A stretch of 64,000 bases of DNA, from NCBI RefSeq assembly GCF_937138205.1, contig NZ_CAKZOT010000114.1, positions 62,001-126,000 of the forward strand, written 5' to 3'. The notes beneath the pieces were generated by a model, which had not been told where the DNA came from, did not search any database, and saw nothing but the letters and a program-made list of their open reading frames with translations. The stretch comes from an uncultured Rhodospira sp. Its GTDB lineage: Bacteria; Pseudomonadota; Alphaproteobacteria; Rhodospirillales; Rhodospirillaceae. Shown here one piece after another: positions 8,938 to 18,426 of this stretch; the first letter of the stretch is position 1; the number at the start of each line of letters is the position of its first letter. A program made the translations under genes and the position numbers.

Positions 8938-9963
8938 CTATCCCCTCGGGTCCCCGTAGTACCAGAGATACCATTCCACGAACCGCCGCACGCCGGTCTC
9001 GATCGGCGTCGCCGGGGCATAGCCGGTCAACGCCGCCAAGTCCGACACGTCGGCCCAGGTCTCCGGTACGTCGCCCGCCTGCATCGGCTGCATCTCCTTG
9101 ACCGCCTCGACGCCGAGCGCCTCTTCCAGCACGGCGATGAAATCCGTCAGGGCCACCGGCCGGCCGGCGCCGATGTTGTACACGGCGAAAGGCGCGACCG
9201 GGCTGCCCGCCGGATCCAGCGGCCCGTCGCCGCCCCGGGGCGCCGGGCTGGGGCGTGGCGGATGGTCGGCGACGGCCAGCACGCCGGCAACGATGTCATC
9301 GATGTAGGTGAAGTCCCGCGCCATGCGGCCCTGGTTGAACACGCGGATGGGCTCACCCGCCAGCATGGCGCGGGTGAACAGGAACAGCGCCATGTCCGGC
9401 CGCCCCCAGGGGCCGTAAACGGTGAAGAACCGGAGCCCGGTGCAGGGCAGGCCGTGCAGGTGGGCGTGGGCGTGACTCATCACCTCGGCCGCGCGCTTGG
9501 TGGCGGCGTACAGGCTGACCGGGTGGTCGGCCGGGTGGTGCGGGCTGAACGGCTGCTGCGAATTGGCGCCGTAGACCGAACTGGTCGAGGCGAACACCAG
9601 GTGCTCGGGCGGGTGCGCCCGGCAGGCCTCCAACAGGTTGAACACGCCGATCAGGTTGCTGTCGAGATAGGCGCCCGGGTTTTCCAGGCCATAGCGCACG
9701 CCGGCCTGGGCGGCCAGGTGGATCACCAGGCGCGGGCGGTGCCGGGCGAACAGGGCCAGCAAGGCGCCGCTGTCGGTCAGGTCCTGGCGCGTCTCGATAT
9801 AGCCCTTGTGGCCGCGCAGGCGCGCCGCCCGGGCCTCCTTCAACGTCACGTCGTAATAAGCGTTGAAGTTGTCCAGCCCGACAACGGTCTCGCCTCGCGC
9901 CAAAAGCTCCAGCGCCACGTGCATCCCGATGAAGCCGGCCGTGCCGGTGACCAGAACCGTCAT
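8938..9963 (-). CDS. NAD-dependent epimerase/dehydratase, UDP-glucuronate 4-epimerase type
   Basis: 341 residues, an extended short-chain dehydrogenase. The Rossmann motif GTAGFIG is at residues 6-12, followed by LDNFNAYYDVTLKEAR, a block characteristic of UDP-glucuronate 4-epimerases. LAAQAGVRYGLENP follows, with catalytic STSSVYG and YAATK further on. It would interconvert UDP-glucuronate and UDP-galacturonate for capsule, lipopolysaccharide or exopolysaccharide precursors. A Pro-rich insertion (about residues 237-255) is unusual. No other polysaccharide gene is adjacent; the glycosyltransferases at 57-60 kb are distant. Confidence 0.87.
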   Translation of the reverse strand: MTVLVTGTAGFIGMHVALELLARGETVVGLDNFNAYYDVTLKEARAARLRGHKGYIETRQDLTDSGALLALFARHRPRLVIHLAAQAGVRYGLENPGAYLDSNLIGVFNLLEACRAHPPEHLVFASTSSVYGANSQQPFSPHHPADHPVSLYAATKRAAEVMSHAHAHLHGLPCTGLRFFTVYGPWGRPDMALFLFTRAMLAGEPIRVFNQGRMARDFTYIDDIVAGVLAVADHPPRPSPAPRGGDGPLDPAGSPVAPFAVYNIGAGRPVALTDFIAVLEEALGVEAVKEMQPMQAGDVPETWADVSDLAALTGYAPATPIETGVRRFVEWYLWYYGDPRG

Positions 9964-10148
9964 GCCGCGCGTTGCCTCCGATGTCCGTGCCAAGGGCTGT
10001 TCCAACAGCGGTGCGGCACCGTAACCCCGTTGTCGCCGCTTCGCCAGCCCGTGACGGCGCGGTCGACCATCCCCATGTGAGAGCAAGAGTTGCCTCCGAT
10101 CCCTCCAGAGTCCGCGCCGCCCATGAGCCGTCCCAAGAGCCCCTCGCC

Positions 10149-12224
10149 ATGACCGCCCTGATCGACATCGCCTTCGCGCCGTTGGTGCCGCCGGTCCTGT
10201 TGGGGGCGCTGGCGGTGGTGTTGGCCGTGCTGACCGCGTTGGCCGTGTGGCGGCGCGCGCGCGGTGCGTTGGTTCGCATCCTGCCCGGGGCGGCGCTGCT
10301 GCTGGTGCTGGCCAACCCGCAGGGTGTGGTGGAGGAACGAGAGCCGCTGAGCGACGTGGCGGTGATCGCGGTGGACGACAGCGCCTCCAACCGGCTGGAC
10401 GGCCGGACGGCCCGCACCGTGGCGGCCCTGGCGGCGGTGCGCGAGGCCCTGGGCGACCAACCCGACCTGGAGGTCCGCGTGGTCCACGTGACCGAGGACG
10501 GCGCCGACCGGGGCACGCGCCTGCTGTCGGCCGTTCGCGGGGCCCTGGCCGACGTGCCGCCGGCGCGCCGCGCCGGGGTGATCGCCTTGACCGATGGCCG
10601 TGTGCACGACGCCGACACGCTGGACGCGCAAACGCTCGCCGCGCCGCTGCATGTGCTGCTGACCGGGCGACCGGACGAGGTCGACCGCCGGCTGGTGGTC
10701 GAGGCAGCGCCGGGCTACGGCTTGGTTGGCCGCGAGATGGAGGCGACGGTGCGTCTGCTCGACCCGTCGCTGCCGGACGGCACACCCGTCCTGTTGAACG
10801 TCTCGCGCGACGGCCTGCCGGCCGGCATGGTCACCGTGCCGGCCAACCGGGCCGGGACGGTGACCCTGGCGTTGGAGCACGCCGGCGACACGGTGTTCGA
10901 TCTGCGCGCCGGTCGCATCGAGGGCGAGGTGACGCCACTCAACAACCGCGCCGCCATCTCCATCAACGGCGTGCGCGACCGGCTGCGGGTGCTGCTCATC
11001 TCGGGCGAGCCGCACGCCGGCGAGCGGGTGTGGCGCAATCTGCTGAAGGCGGACCCGAACGTCGATCTGGTGCACTTCACCATCCTGCGGCCGCCGCACA
11101 AGGACGATTCCACGCCGCTGCATGAACTGGCGCTGATCTCCTTTCCCGTGGCCGAGTTGTTCGAGCAGCGCCTGGACGATTTCGATCTGATCATCTTCGA
11201 TCGCTACAGCCGGCGCGGGCTGGTGCCGCCGGGCTATCTGGCCAACGTGGCCGATGCCGTGCGGCGCGGCGGTGCGCTGCTGCTGGCCGTGGGGCCGGAG
11301 TTCGCCGATGCGCTCAGCCTGTACGACAGCGCCCTGGCCGAGGTGTTGCCCATGGTGCCGACCCGGGCGGTCATCGACGAGGCGTTTCGCCCGCTGCCGA
11401 CCCCCGTCGGCCGGCGCCATCCGGTCACGGGCGGCCTGCCCGGGCTGCCGGCGGACCCCGACGCGGCGCCCGCGTGGGGGCCGTGGGTGCGGCTGGTGGA
11501 GGCATCGGCCACCGGCGGCGAGACGCTGCTGACCGGACCCGGCGCGCGGCCGGCCCTGGTGCTGGCCCGAGCGGGCGAGGGGCGGGTCGGCGTTCTGCTC
11601 AGTGATACGGTCTGGCTGTGGGCCAAGGGATTCGAGGGCGGCGGACCGCAGGCCGACATGCTGCGCCGCGTGGCACACTGGCTGATGAAGGAGCCGGAGT
11701 TGGAGGAGGAGTCCCTGCGCGCCGATATGGTGGGCGACGGGCTGGAGGTCACCCGGCGCGGCCTGGACCCGGCGGCGATGCCCGACCAAGTCAGGGTGAC
11801 CGATCCCCTGGGCGCCACGCACACGCTGGACCTGGTCGATCAGGGCGATGGGCGCGCGGTGGCCACGTTGCCCGACGCCGCGCCGGGAGTGCACACCCTG
11901 AACGATGGCACGCTGGTCGCCATGGCCGTGGCCGGCACGCCCAACCCGCGCGAGACGGACGAGGTGACCGCCACGCCTGAGGCGCTGGCGCCTCTGGTCG
12001 AGGCCAGCGGCGGCGGCGTCCACTGGCTGGCGACGGACGGGCCGCCCACCGTACGCCGGGTCGCCGAGGGCCGCGCCACCGCCGGTCCCGGCTGGATCGG
12101 CCTGCGCGACAGCGACGCCTACCGGGTGGTCGGCGTCGATCAGGCGGCGCTCTTGCCGCCGTGGCTGGGTCTGCTGCTGGTGCTTGGCGGGCTGGGACTC
12201 GCCTGGTGGCGCGAGGGGCGATAA
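10149..12224 (+). CDS. Large membrane protein with glutamine-amidotransferase-like fold (BatA/DUF4159-cluster type)
   Basis: 691 residues. Two N-terminal hydrophobic segments (about 10-32 and 39-57) precede a von Willebrand-like stretch beginning VAVIAVDDSASN. A central region resembling class I amidotransferase-like domains contains DDFDLIIFDRYSRRGLVPPG and ANVADAVRRGGALLLAVGPE. A final membrane helix ends at WWREGR. In alphaproteobacteria such proteins usually sit with MoxR ATPase, DUF58 and DUF4159 genes; here it stands alone ahead of putA. The catalytic Cys/His of true amidotransferases is not evident, so enzymatic activity is doubtful. ATG 10149 was chosen because the longer frame is Pro/Arg-rich and lacks a ribosome-binding site. 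Confidence 0.7.
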   Translation: MTALIDIAFAPLVPPVLLGALAVVLAVLTALAVWRRARGALVRILPGAALLLVLANPQGVVEEREPLSDVAVIAVDDSASNRLDGRTARTVAALAAVREALGDQPDLEVRVVHVTEDGADRGTRLLSAVRGALADVPPARRAGVIALTDGRVHDADTLDAQTLAAPLHVLLTGRPDEVDRRLVVEAAPGYGLVGREMEATVRLLDPSLPDGTPVLLNVSRDGLPAGMVTVPANRAGTVTLALEHAGDTVFDLRAGRIEGEVTPLNNRAAISINGVRDRLRVLLISGEPHAGERVWRNLLKADPNVDLVHFTILRPPHKDDSTPLHELALISFPVAELFEQRLDDFDLIIFDRYSRRGLVPPGYLANVADAVRRGGALLLAVGPEFADALSLYDSALAEVLPMVPTRAVIDEAFRPLPTPVGRRHPVTGGLPGLPADPDAAPAWGPWVRLVEASATGGETLLTGPGARPALVLARAGEGRVGVLLSDTVWLWAKGFEGGGPQADMLRRVAHWLMKEPELEEESLRADMVGDGLEVTRRGLDPAAMPDQVRVTDPLGATHTLDLVDQGDGRAVATLPDAAPGVHTLNDGTLVAMAVAGTPNPRETDEVTATPEALAPLVEASGGGVHWLATDGPPTVRRVAEGRATAGPGWIGLRDSDAYRVVGVDQAALLPPWLGLLLVLGGLGLAWWREGR

Positions 12225-12313
12225 GAGTCGGGGGTTCAAGACGGGCCGGGGCAGACCGGTGGACGAAACGGACTCGTCCGCCGCCACCACCGACAGAAGA
12301 AGCGGAGGCCGCC

Positions 12314-15300
12314 ATGGACCACGCCGACGCCGTGACCGCCGCTCGCGCCGCCGCGCGCGCGGCCACCCTGGTGACCGACGAGACCGCCACCGTGCGCGGG
12401 CTGGCGGACCAGGCGCGGCTCGACACCGACGCCAACGCCCGTGTCACCGCCGAGGCCCGCGCCCTGGTGGAGGCCCTGCGCGCGGACACCTCACCCGGCC
12501 TGATGGAATCGCTGCTGGCCGAATACGGCCTGACCAACCAGGAAGGCGTGGCGCTGATGTGCCTCGCCGAGGCCCTGTTGCGCGTGCCCGACACGCTGTC
12601 CATCGACGCCCTGATCCGTGACAAGCTGGCGCCGGCCGCCTGGAGCCGCCACCGGGGGCACTCCGATTCGGCGCTGGTGAACGCCTCCACCTGGGGCCTG
12701 ATGCTGACCGGACGGGTGCTGCGCCAGGGTGGCGCCGGCTGGGAGGTCATGGAGACCCTGCGCGGGTCCGTCCGCCGCCTGGGCGAACCCGTGATCCGCG
12801 CCGCCGTCGGCGAGGCCATGAAGCTGATGGGCCGCCAGTTCGTGCTCGGCCGCGACATCGACGCCGCCATGGAGCGTGCCCGCGCCCTGGAGGCCAAGGG
12901 GTACACCTACTCTTATGACATGCTGGGCGAGGCCGCGCGCACCGCCGCCGACGCCGAGCGCTACTTCAACAGCTATGTCGGCGCCATCCAGCGCATCGCC
13001 GCCGCCGCCCACCACGACGACGTGGTCGACAACCCGGGCATTTCCATCAAGCTGTCGTCGCTGCATCCCCGCTACGAGGCGCCGCAGGCCGCCCGCTGCC
13101 TGCCGGAGATGATCACGCGCGTGCGCCACCTCTGCGGTATGGCCAAGGCGGCCAATGTCGGCTTGACCATCGATGCCGAGGAACAGGACCGGCTCGACCT
13201 CTCGCTGGACGTGATCGAGGCCATGCTGTCCGATCCCCACCTCGCCGGCTGGGACGGCTTCGGCGTGGTGGTGCAGAGTTACGGGCCGCGCGGCCTGCCC
13301 ACCATCGAGGCGCTGATCGCGCTGGCCGAGGCGCTGGACCGGCGCATCACGGTGCGGCTGGTCAAGGGCGCCTACTGGGACGCCGAGGTCAAGCGCGCCC
13401 AGGTGCTGGGCCTGGACGGCTATCCGGTGTTCACCCGCAAGGCGGCCAGCGACGTGGCCTTTCAGGCGTGCGCCAAGCGGCTGATCGCGCGGGCCGACCG
13501 CGTCTATCCGCAGTTCGCCACCCACAACGCCCGCACCATCGCCACGGTGCTGGCGTTGGCCGGCTCGGACACCAGCTACGAATTCCAGCGCCTGCATGGC
13601 ATGGGCGAGAACCTGCACGAGTTGGTGCGCACCCGCCACGGTCGCCCCTGCCGCATCTACGCGCCGGTGGGGGTGCACGAGGATCTGCTGGCCTATCTGG
13701 TGCGGCGGATCCTGGAGAACGGGGCGAACAGCAGCTTCGTCAACCAGATCCTGGACAAGGATCTGCCGGTCGAGACTCTGGTCCAGGACCCGGTCGCGGT
13801 CGTGGACGGGCTGAACAGCCTGCCGCACCCGGCCGTGCCGCCGCCGCCGGCGCTGTACGGCGCCGACCGGCGCAACAGCCGGGGGCTCGACCTGACCGAT
13901 CCCGTGGCGGTGGAGGCGCTGGAGACCGCACGCGCGCCCTTCAAGGCCCACCAGTGGGAGGCGCGGCCGCTGATCGGGCTTGGGGCCCACGACGGTCTTG
14001 CCCGCCCCGTGACCAACCCCGCCGATCCCTCGGATCGGGTCGGGACGGTCTATGACGCGGGTCCGGACGTGGCGGGGCTGGCGGTCGACGGCGCGCTGGC
14101 GGCGCTGCCCGGCTGGTCAGGCCGGCCCGTGGACGACCGGGCGGCGATCCTTGAGCGGGCCGCCGACCTGTACGAGGCGCACATGCCGGAGCTGATGGCC
14201 CTGGCCACGCGCGAAGCCGGGAAAAACCAGCTCGACGGCGTCGGCGAGGTGCGCGAGGCGGTGGACTTCCTGCGCTACTACGCCGCCCGGGCGCGGGAGT
14301 TGCCGGCGGGCCGGACCGCGCGGGGGGTGTTCGTCTGCATCTCGCCGTGGAACTTCCCGCTGGCCATCTTCACTGGCCAGATCGCCGCCGCCCTGGTCAC
14401 CGGCAACACGGTGATCGCCAAGCCGGCCGAACAGACCTGCCTGATGGCCGCGCGCGCCGTGGACCTGCTGCGCGAGGCCGGGGTGCCGGCGGACGCGCTG
14501 GCGTTGCTGCCGGGGGACGGCGCGGTGGTCGGCGGCGCCCTGACGGCGGATCCGCGCATCGGCGGGGTGTGTTTCACCGGCTCGATCGACACCGCGCGGG
14601 CGATCCAGGCCGCCATGGCCCGCACCGGCAACGCCTCAGCACCCCTGATCGCCGAGACCGGCGGGCTCAACGCCATGATCGTCGACTCCACCGCCCTGCC
14701 CGAGCAGGCGGTGCGCGACATCCTGGCCAGCGCCTTTCAGAGCGCCGGTCAACGCTGTTCCGCGCTGCGGGTGCTGTGCCTGCAGGAGGACATCGCCGAA
14801 CGCACCCTGACCATGCTCACGGGAGCCATGGACATGCTGGCGGTGGGCGATCCGTGGGCGCTGGCGACGGACGTCGGCCCGGTCATCGACGCCGAGGCCA
14901 AGGCCGGCATCGAGGGCCATGTGGCGGCGCTGGAGGCACAGGGGCGGCTGATCCACCGCGTGCCGGTCGCGGCCGAGGGCGGGTCGTTCGTGGCCCCCGT
15001 GGCACTGCGGCTGGACCGGCTGGAGGACCTGACGCGGGAGGTGTTCGGTCCCGTCCTGCACGTGGTGACCTATCCGGCGGATGGCCTGGGGGACCTGGTG
15101 GCGCGCATCAACGCCCAGGGCTACGGCCTGACGCTGGGGCTGCACAGCCGCATTGAGGAACGTGTGCGTCAGGTCACCGAGGCCGCCTACGTCGGCAACC
15201 AGTACGTCAACCGCAACCAGATCGGCGCCCTCGTCGGGGTGCAGCCGTTCGGCGGCGAGGGCCTGTCAGGAACGGGACCGAAGGCCGGCGGGCCGCACTA

Positions 15301-16009
15301 TCTGACGCGGTTCACCCGCGTCTCCGAGGATGTGCCGGGGGCCGAGCCCGTGTCCCATCCCTCGGTCGGGCCGAACCGGCTGCGCGGCGCCCTGGAGGCG
15401 GCGGCCCACGCCTGGCCGGCCTGGGCGCGGCGCGCCGACCGTGTGGCGGTGCTGCGGGGGGCGCTGGCGGCGCTGGAAGGGGCCGCGTTGGGGGGCGTCG
15501 CCCGCGCCGCGCTCGACGCCGCCACGGTCCCTGATCCCGGACCGGTCACACTGCCGGGGCCGACCGGAGAAGCCAACACGCTGAGCCTGCGTCCGCGCGG
15601 CGTGGTGCTGTGCCTGGGCGACGGCACGGCGGCCCAGACGCCGGCCGTGCGCCAGGCGCTGACCGCGCTGGCCGTCGGCTGCGCCGTGGTGGGGCCGGAG
15701 GGTCTGTTGGCTCCGCTCAGGGCCGGGCTGGCCGGGACCGACGCGCCGCTGGCGACGCTCAACGGCTGGCCGGTGCCGCAGAGCCTGCGCGACGCGCCCC
15801 ACCTGGCGGTGGTTGCGCTCGGCGGCGCGGCGCCGGAGACGGCGCGGCCCTGGCGTCAGGCGCTGGCCGAGCGCGACGGCCCGCTGGTGCCGCTGGCCGA
15901 CGATCCCGCCGACGCCGCCGTGTTCGTGCACGAACGCGCGCTCAGCATCGACACCACGGCCTCGGGCGGCAACGCCACCCTGTTGGCGCGGGTCGCGGCG
16001 GAGACATGA
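12314..16009 (+). CDS. putA: Bifunctional proline dehydrogenase / L-glutamate-gamma-semialdehyde dehydrogenase
   Basis: 1231 residues. It oxidises proline to P5C (FAD domain) and then to glutamate (NAD domain), with substrate channelling in the family. The proline dehydrogenase part shows RLVKGAYWDAEVKRAQ and RRILENGANSSFVNQ. The aldehyde dehydrogenase part shows ETGGLNAMI and the catalytic Cys815 in SAGQRCSALR. The protein ends with the conserved motif SGGNATLL near the C-terminus, typical of long PutA proteins. The N-terminus lacks an obvious ribbon-helix-helix DNA-binding domain, so it is probably not a self-regulator. The ATG follows the upstream gene by 89 bases. Confidence 0.95.
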   Translation: MDHADAVTAARAAARAATLVTDETATVRGLADQARLDTDANARVTAEARALVEALRADTSPGLMESLLAEYGLTNQEGVALMCLAEALLRVPDTLSIDALIRDKLAPAAWSRHRGHSDSALVNASTWGLMLTGRVLRQGGAGWEVMETLRGSVRRLGEPVIRAAVGEAMKLMGRQFVLGRDIDAAMERARALEAKGYTYSYDMLGEAARTAADAERYFNSYVGAIQRIAAAAHHDDVVDNPGISIKLSSLHPRYEAPQAARCLPEMITRVRHLCGMAKAANVGLTIDAEEQDRLDLSLDVIEAMLSDPHLAGWDGFGVVVQSYGPRGLPTIEALIALAEALDRRITVRLVKGAYWDAEVKRAQVLGLDGYPVFTRKAASDVAFQACAKRLIARADRVYPQFATHNARTIATVLALAGSDTSYEFQRLHGMGENLHELVRTRHGRPCRIYAPVGVHEDLLAYLVRRILENGANSSFVNQILDKDLPVETLVQDPVAVVDGLNSLPHPAVPPPPALYGADRRNSRGLDLTDPVAVEALETARAPFKAHQWEARPLIGLGAHDGLARPVTNPADPSDRVGTVYDAGPDVAGLAVDGALAALPGWSGRPVDDRAAILERAADLYEAHMPELMALATREAGKNQLDGVGEVREAVDFLRYYAARARELPAGRTARGVFVCISPWNFPLAIFTGQIAAALVTGNTVIAKPAEQTCLMAARAVDLLREAGVPADALALLPGDGAVVGGALTADPRIGGVCFTGSIDTARAIQAAMARTGNASAPLIAETGGLNAMIVDSTALPEQAVRDILASAFQSAGQRCSALRVLCLQEDIAERTLTMLTGAMDMLAVGDPWALATDVGPVIDAEAKAGIEGHVAALEAQGRLIHRVPVAAEGGSFVAPVALRLDRLEDLTREVFGPVLHVVTYPADGLGDLVARINAQGYGLTLGLHSRIEERVRQVTEAAYVGNQYVNRNQIGALVGVQPFGGEGLSGTGPKAGGPHYLTRFTRVSEDVPGAEPVSHPSVGPNRLRGALEAAAHAWPAWARRADRVAVLRGALAALEGAALGGVARAALDAATVPDPGPVTLPGPTGEANTLSLRPRGVVLCLGDGTAAQTPAVRQALTALAVGCAVVGPEGLLAPLRAGLAGTDAPLATLNGWPVPQSLRDAPHLAVVALGGAAPETARPWRQALAERDGPLVPLADDPADAAVFVHERALSIDTTASGGNATLLARVAAET

Positions 16010-16035
16010 TCCGCCGCGCTTGACCAGCCGCGCCT

Positions 16036-16075
16036 GATCAACCGCGACTTATCAACCGCGACCTATCAACCGCGC
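16036..16075. repeat. 14-bp tandem repeat, three units
   Basis: GATCAACCGCGACT (16036-16049), TATCAACCGCGACC (16050-16063) and a partial TATCAACCGCGC (16064-16075). The last unit contains the stop codon of the convergent small membrane-protein gene. It lies between the ends of putA and that gene. Confidence 0.85.
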
Positions 16076-16392
16076 ATGGTCTCGACCTGGGAGATCACGG
16101 CCTGCGTGTCGACGAAGAAGCCGAGCACCATGCTGGCCAGCATCAGCACCGCCGCCTCGTCCCATCGCGTCAGGTGCCGCGCGCGCAGCGAATCCCCGAG
16201 CAGGGCCGCCACCAGGGCCGACACCATGGCCCCGACCCACAACAGCGAACTCAGGGACGCGGCCATCAGGTCCTGGGGCAATGTCGATGCGATCAAAAAG
16301 GCGACGGAGCCGAACAGACCCAGACGCAGCAGGCTTGCCGTGTTCATGTCGGCGCCGTTGCTGTTGGGGTGTCCCCCCACGTTGCCAGACAT
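16066..16392 (-). CDS. Small membrane protein, function unknown
   Basis: 108 residues with three predicted membrane helices (about 20-38, 47-68 and 77-97). The N-terminal 18 residues are polar (SGNVGGHPNSNGAD). GGAGG precedes the ATG with good spacing. It lies 98 bases downstream of mlaC on the same strand and could be co-transcribed with it. Its stop codon is inside a 14-bp tandem repeat. No family recognised. Confidence 0.65.
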   Translation of the reverse strand: MSGNVGGHPNSNGADMNTASLLRLGLFGSVAFLIASTLPQDLMAASLSSLLWVGAMVSALVAALLGDSLRARHLTRWDEAAVLMLASMVLGFFVDTQAVISQVETMRG

Positions 16393-16490
16393 AACGTCCT
16401 CCTTGGAGGCTGGTCCGGCGGCGTGCCGCCGGTCTCCCCCCAACATGGGGCGCGCGGCGGTTCGGATCAACGTGGTTCCGGCAGACTTCC

Positions 16491-17141
16491 CTACAGGTCG
16501 CTCTTGGCGCGCATCTCCGCCACGCGGTCCTCCAGGGTATTGTTGAGGCCGTCCAGGCCCCCGGTTTCCTTCAGCACGGCCGCGTATTCCGACCGCCATG
16601 TCTGCGACATCCAGATCCCCTCGACCGAGATGTCGACGATGCGCAGCCCCTCGTCCCGCTTGCGCAGCCGCCAGGTGACGATGAACGGCTTGCCGTCCTG
16701 GTCGCCGATCCGGGTCTCGACGAAGTACCCCTTGTCGCCGTCGGGAACGACATTGGTGACGTTCAACCGCTGGCCGCCGTACTCGTCGAACCGGCTGCCC
16801 CAGTTGAAGACGTTAAAATCCTTGAACAGCTTGAGGAAGCGTTGCCGTTCCTCGTCGGTGGCCGCCCGCCAGGCGCGGCCGACGACGAAGCGGCCGACGG
16901 CCTCCAGGTCGAACGCATCCTCCAGCAGGGCCTCGAACTTGCCGATGCGGGCCTCCGTCGAGATGTCTGGGGTGAGGATTTCGTCGATGGCCCGGTCGGA
17001 GACGGCCATGATGAACGCATCGGGTTCGTCGGGCAGGTTCGCCGCCAGCCCGGCCGCGGGCGCCGCCAGGATCAGGGCGGCGGTCAGCACGGCAGCGCGC
17101 AGCCAACCGATGAGGCGATACGGGAACGGAATCGATGTCAT
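16491..17141 (-). CDS. mlaC: MlaC/Ttg2D-family periplasmic phospholipid-binding protein
   Basis: 216 residues. An N-terminal signal peptide (about 1-34, hydrophobic core AAVLTAALILAAPAAGLA) is followed by an MlaC fold. Family blocks are RIGKFEALLEDAFDLEAVGR, LGRAWR-like GRAWRAATDEERQRFLKLFK, and a central EYGGQRLNVTNVVPDGDKGYF segment. MlaC shuttles phospholipids between the outer and inner membranes to keep lipid asymmetry. The usual mlaD/E/F genes are not adjacent, so it is an orphan copy here. The ATG follows a short polar leader; the longer upstream frame was rejected as Pro-rich and non-conserved. Confidence 0.87.
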   Translation of the reverse strand: MTSIPFPYRLIGWLRAAVLTAALILAAPAAGLAANLPDEPDAFIMAVSDRAIDEILTPDISTEARIGKFEALLEDAFDLEAVGRFVVGRAWRAATDEERQRFLKLFKDFNVFNWGSRFDEYGGQRLNVTNVVPDGDKGYFVETRIGDQDGKPFIVTWRLRKRDEGLRIVDISVEGIWMSQTWRSEYAAVLKETGGLDGLNNTLEDRVAEMRAKSDL

Positions 17142-17501
17142 GGCGCTCTCGTTCGTTTGGGGGGTGGCGGGCGTTTGTGGGTGGCGCGGCGCTCGGTGGC
17201 CCAGGGCCGATGGCGGATCATGGGTCAGCCTGCCGCCCAATCAGGGCTGAACCTGGGCCAGACGGAGGGGATACGGTGTCCACGGCTTGGCTAGCACGGA
17301 TCGCATCGCGAATCCACGGGGTGCGCGCTTGTGAAATCCACCGGGGCCGAACCTTATTGGCCGAAGAGAGCCAGGGAATCGCTTCTCTCTCAACGGAGAG
17401 GAGTTTTCAGTTGATATGCCCAACGCCCATTTTGGAAAATGTTCTCGCGAGCGCATTTGATGCACGTTCGCAGGATATGCTGCACTGCATCGAAAGAAAA
17501 G
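17142..17501. other. 360-bp intergenic region marking a drop in GC content
   Basis: No gene seen. The left part is GC-rich like its surroundings. From about 17330 composition shifts to AT-richer sequence, continuing through the three-gene block to about 18900. No attachment-site repeat or tRNA was found at the junction. Confidence 0.5.
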
Positions 17502-17936
17502 TTAGCTTTTGGTGTTGCTAAGTATTCTTTTCACATCAAACATATCTTTAAACAGAGACCTCACCACAATAACAGCAAGGCCAATGATCTGTCCTAGATT
17601 TTGGACTAAAACGACGGGCAGCAACCATTCATACGCTGTAAAATCCCACCAGCCTTCTCCCACAAACCACAAGAGAACCCATTGAAAAAATACCATACCA
17701 AACAGAAGTAACATCAAGAACCACGACCACCGGCCCTTGTGCTCATAGTGGTCGTGAAGTCCTATGAGGTGAGCATATCTTAACTCTGACAATATAGACG
17801 CTTCACTATACTCCTCAATATAGCGGCGTTCGTATTTCGACAGCTCGTCAGCAGCCGAGTCGTCGTTTTCCCCGATTTCTGCCAAAACGTCGTCGGCGCG
17901 AGGCAGGCTTTGATTTGCTCCGGCCTCGCTAGACAT
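17502..17936 (-). CDS. Two-helix membrane protein of unknown function, partner of ImmA-like gene
   Basis: 144 residues. An acidic N-terminal 40 residues is followed by a charged helical part (ELSKYERRYIEEYSEA). Two strong membrane helices come next (about 70-93 and 103-128, the latter PVVLVQNLGQIIGLAVIVV), with a short basic tail. It overlaps the end of the ImmA-like gene by eight bases, so the two are coupled. Codon use is AT-richer than in flanking housekeeping genes. No family recognised; a membrane effector controlled by the peptidase is one untested idea. Confidence 0.75.
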   Translation of the reverse strand: MSSEAGANQSLPRADDVLAEIGENDDSAADELSKYERRYIEEYSEASILSELRYAHLIGLHDHYEHKGRWSWFLMLLLFGMVFFQWVLLWFVGEGWWDFTAYEWLLPVVLVQNLGQIIGLAVIVVRSLFKDMFDVKRILSNTKS

Positions 17937-18426
17937 CGCGGAGCCTGAATTCCATCATTGTTCGCGAAACTCCGAAAATTTCGGCAAGGACAGAAACAGG
18001 AGCATCCTTTATTGGCATGACAAGATTTCTCGGCACAAGAAGGCAGGCCGCGAACTTGTTCGCCTCCTTCTCAAGGGGATCGGTTTTGTCCGGCTGGTGG
18101 AAGCGCGGCAAAACGGGGTAAAGATCAGGATTTTCCAAAAAAACGTTTCTGTGCAACAGCCAGTGCCCGAGTTCATGGGCCATGGTGAACGCTTGCCGCT
18201 CTGTACTGTCTTTCGGGTTCACGTAAAGACGGCCCATTTTGAAGTCGCAGAAACCAGACACCGTCTCTGAGTGCTTCCCAAAGTCTGCAAATACGACATT
18301 GACTCCGTTCTGTTCCGCGATCTCCAGAACAGGAACTGGGGGGCGACTATATGCCTTTGATAGGTTTTCCGCTGTCCGTTCAGCCAAATCCCATCGAGGC
18401 CGCGTTATGGGCGCCACAGCGTTCAT
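17929..18426 (-). CDS. ImmA/IrrE-family metallopeptidase
   Basis: 165 residues. The zinc motif HELGH lies in TMAHELGHWLLHR (about residues 92-104), followed by the downstream LEKEANKFAACLLVP block that supplies the third ligand. ImmA/IrrE enzymes commonly cleave a partner repressor in mobile elements, phage and stress systems. The ATG has GGGAGGTGG directly upstream and overlaps the TGA of the preceding small gene (ATGA). No XRE repressor domain is fused or evident nearby, which is unusual. The surrounding AT-richness suggests horizontal acquisition. Confidence 0.88.
   Translation of the reverse strand: MNAVAPITRPRWDLAERTAENLSKAYSRPPVPVLEIAEQNGVNVVFADFGKHSETVSGFCDFKMGRLYVNPKDSTERQAFTMAHELGHWLLHRNVFLENPDLYPVLPRFHQPDKTDPLEKEANKFAACLLVPRNLVMPIKDAPVSVLAEIFGVSRTMMEFRLRDV

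Noticed and set aside
9970-10102. Repeated 12-mer GTTGCCTCCGAT at about 9973 and 10091 in the epimerase/membrane-protein gap, considered as an operator pair.
   Set aside because: Two copies without symmetry or a clear promoter relation are too weak to call.
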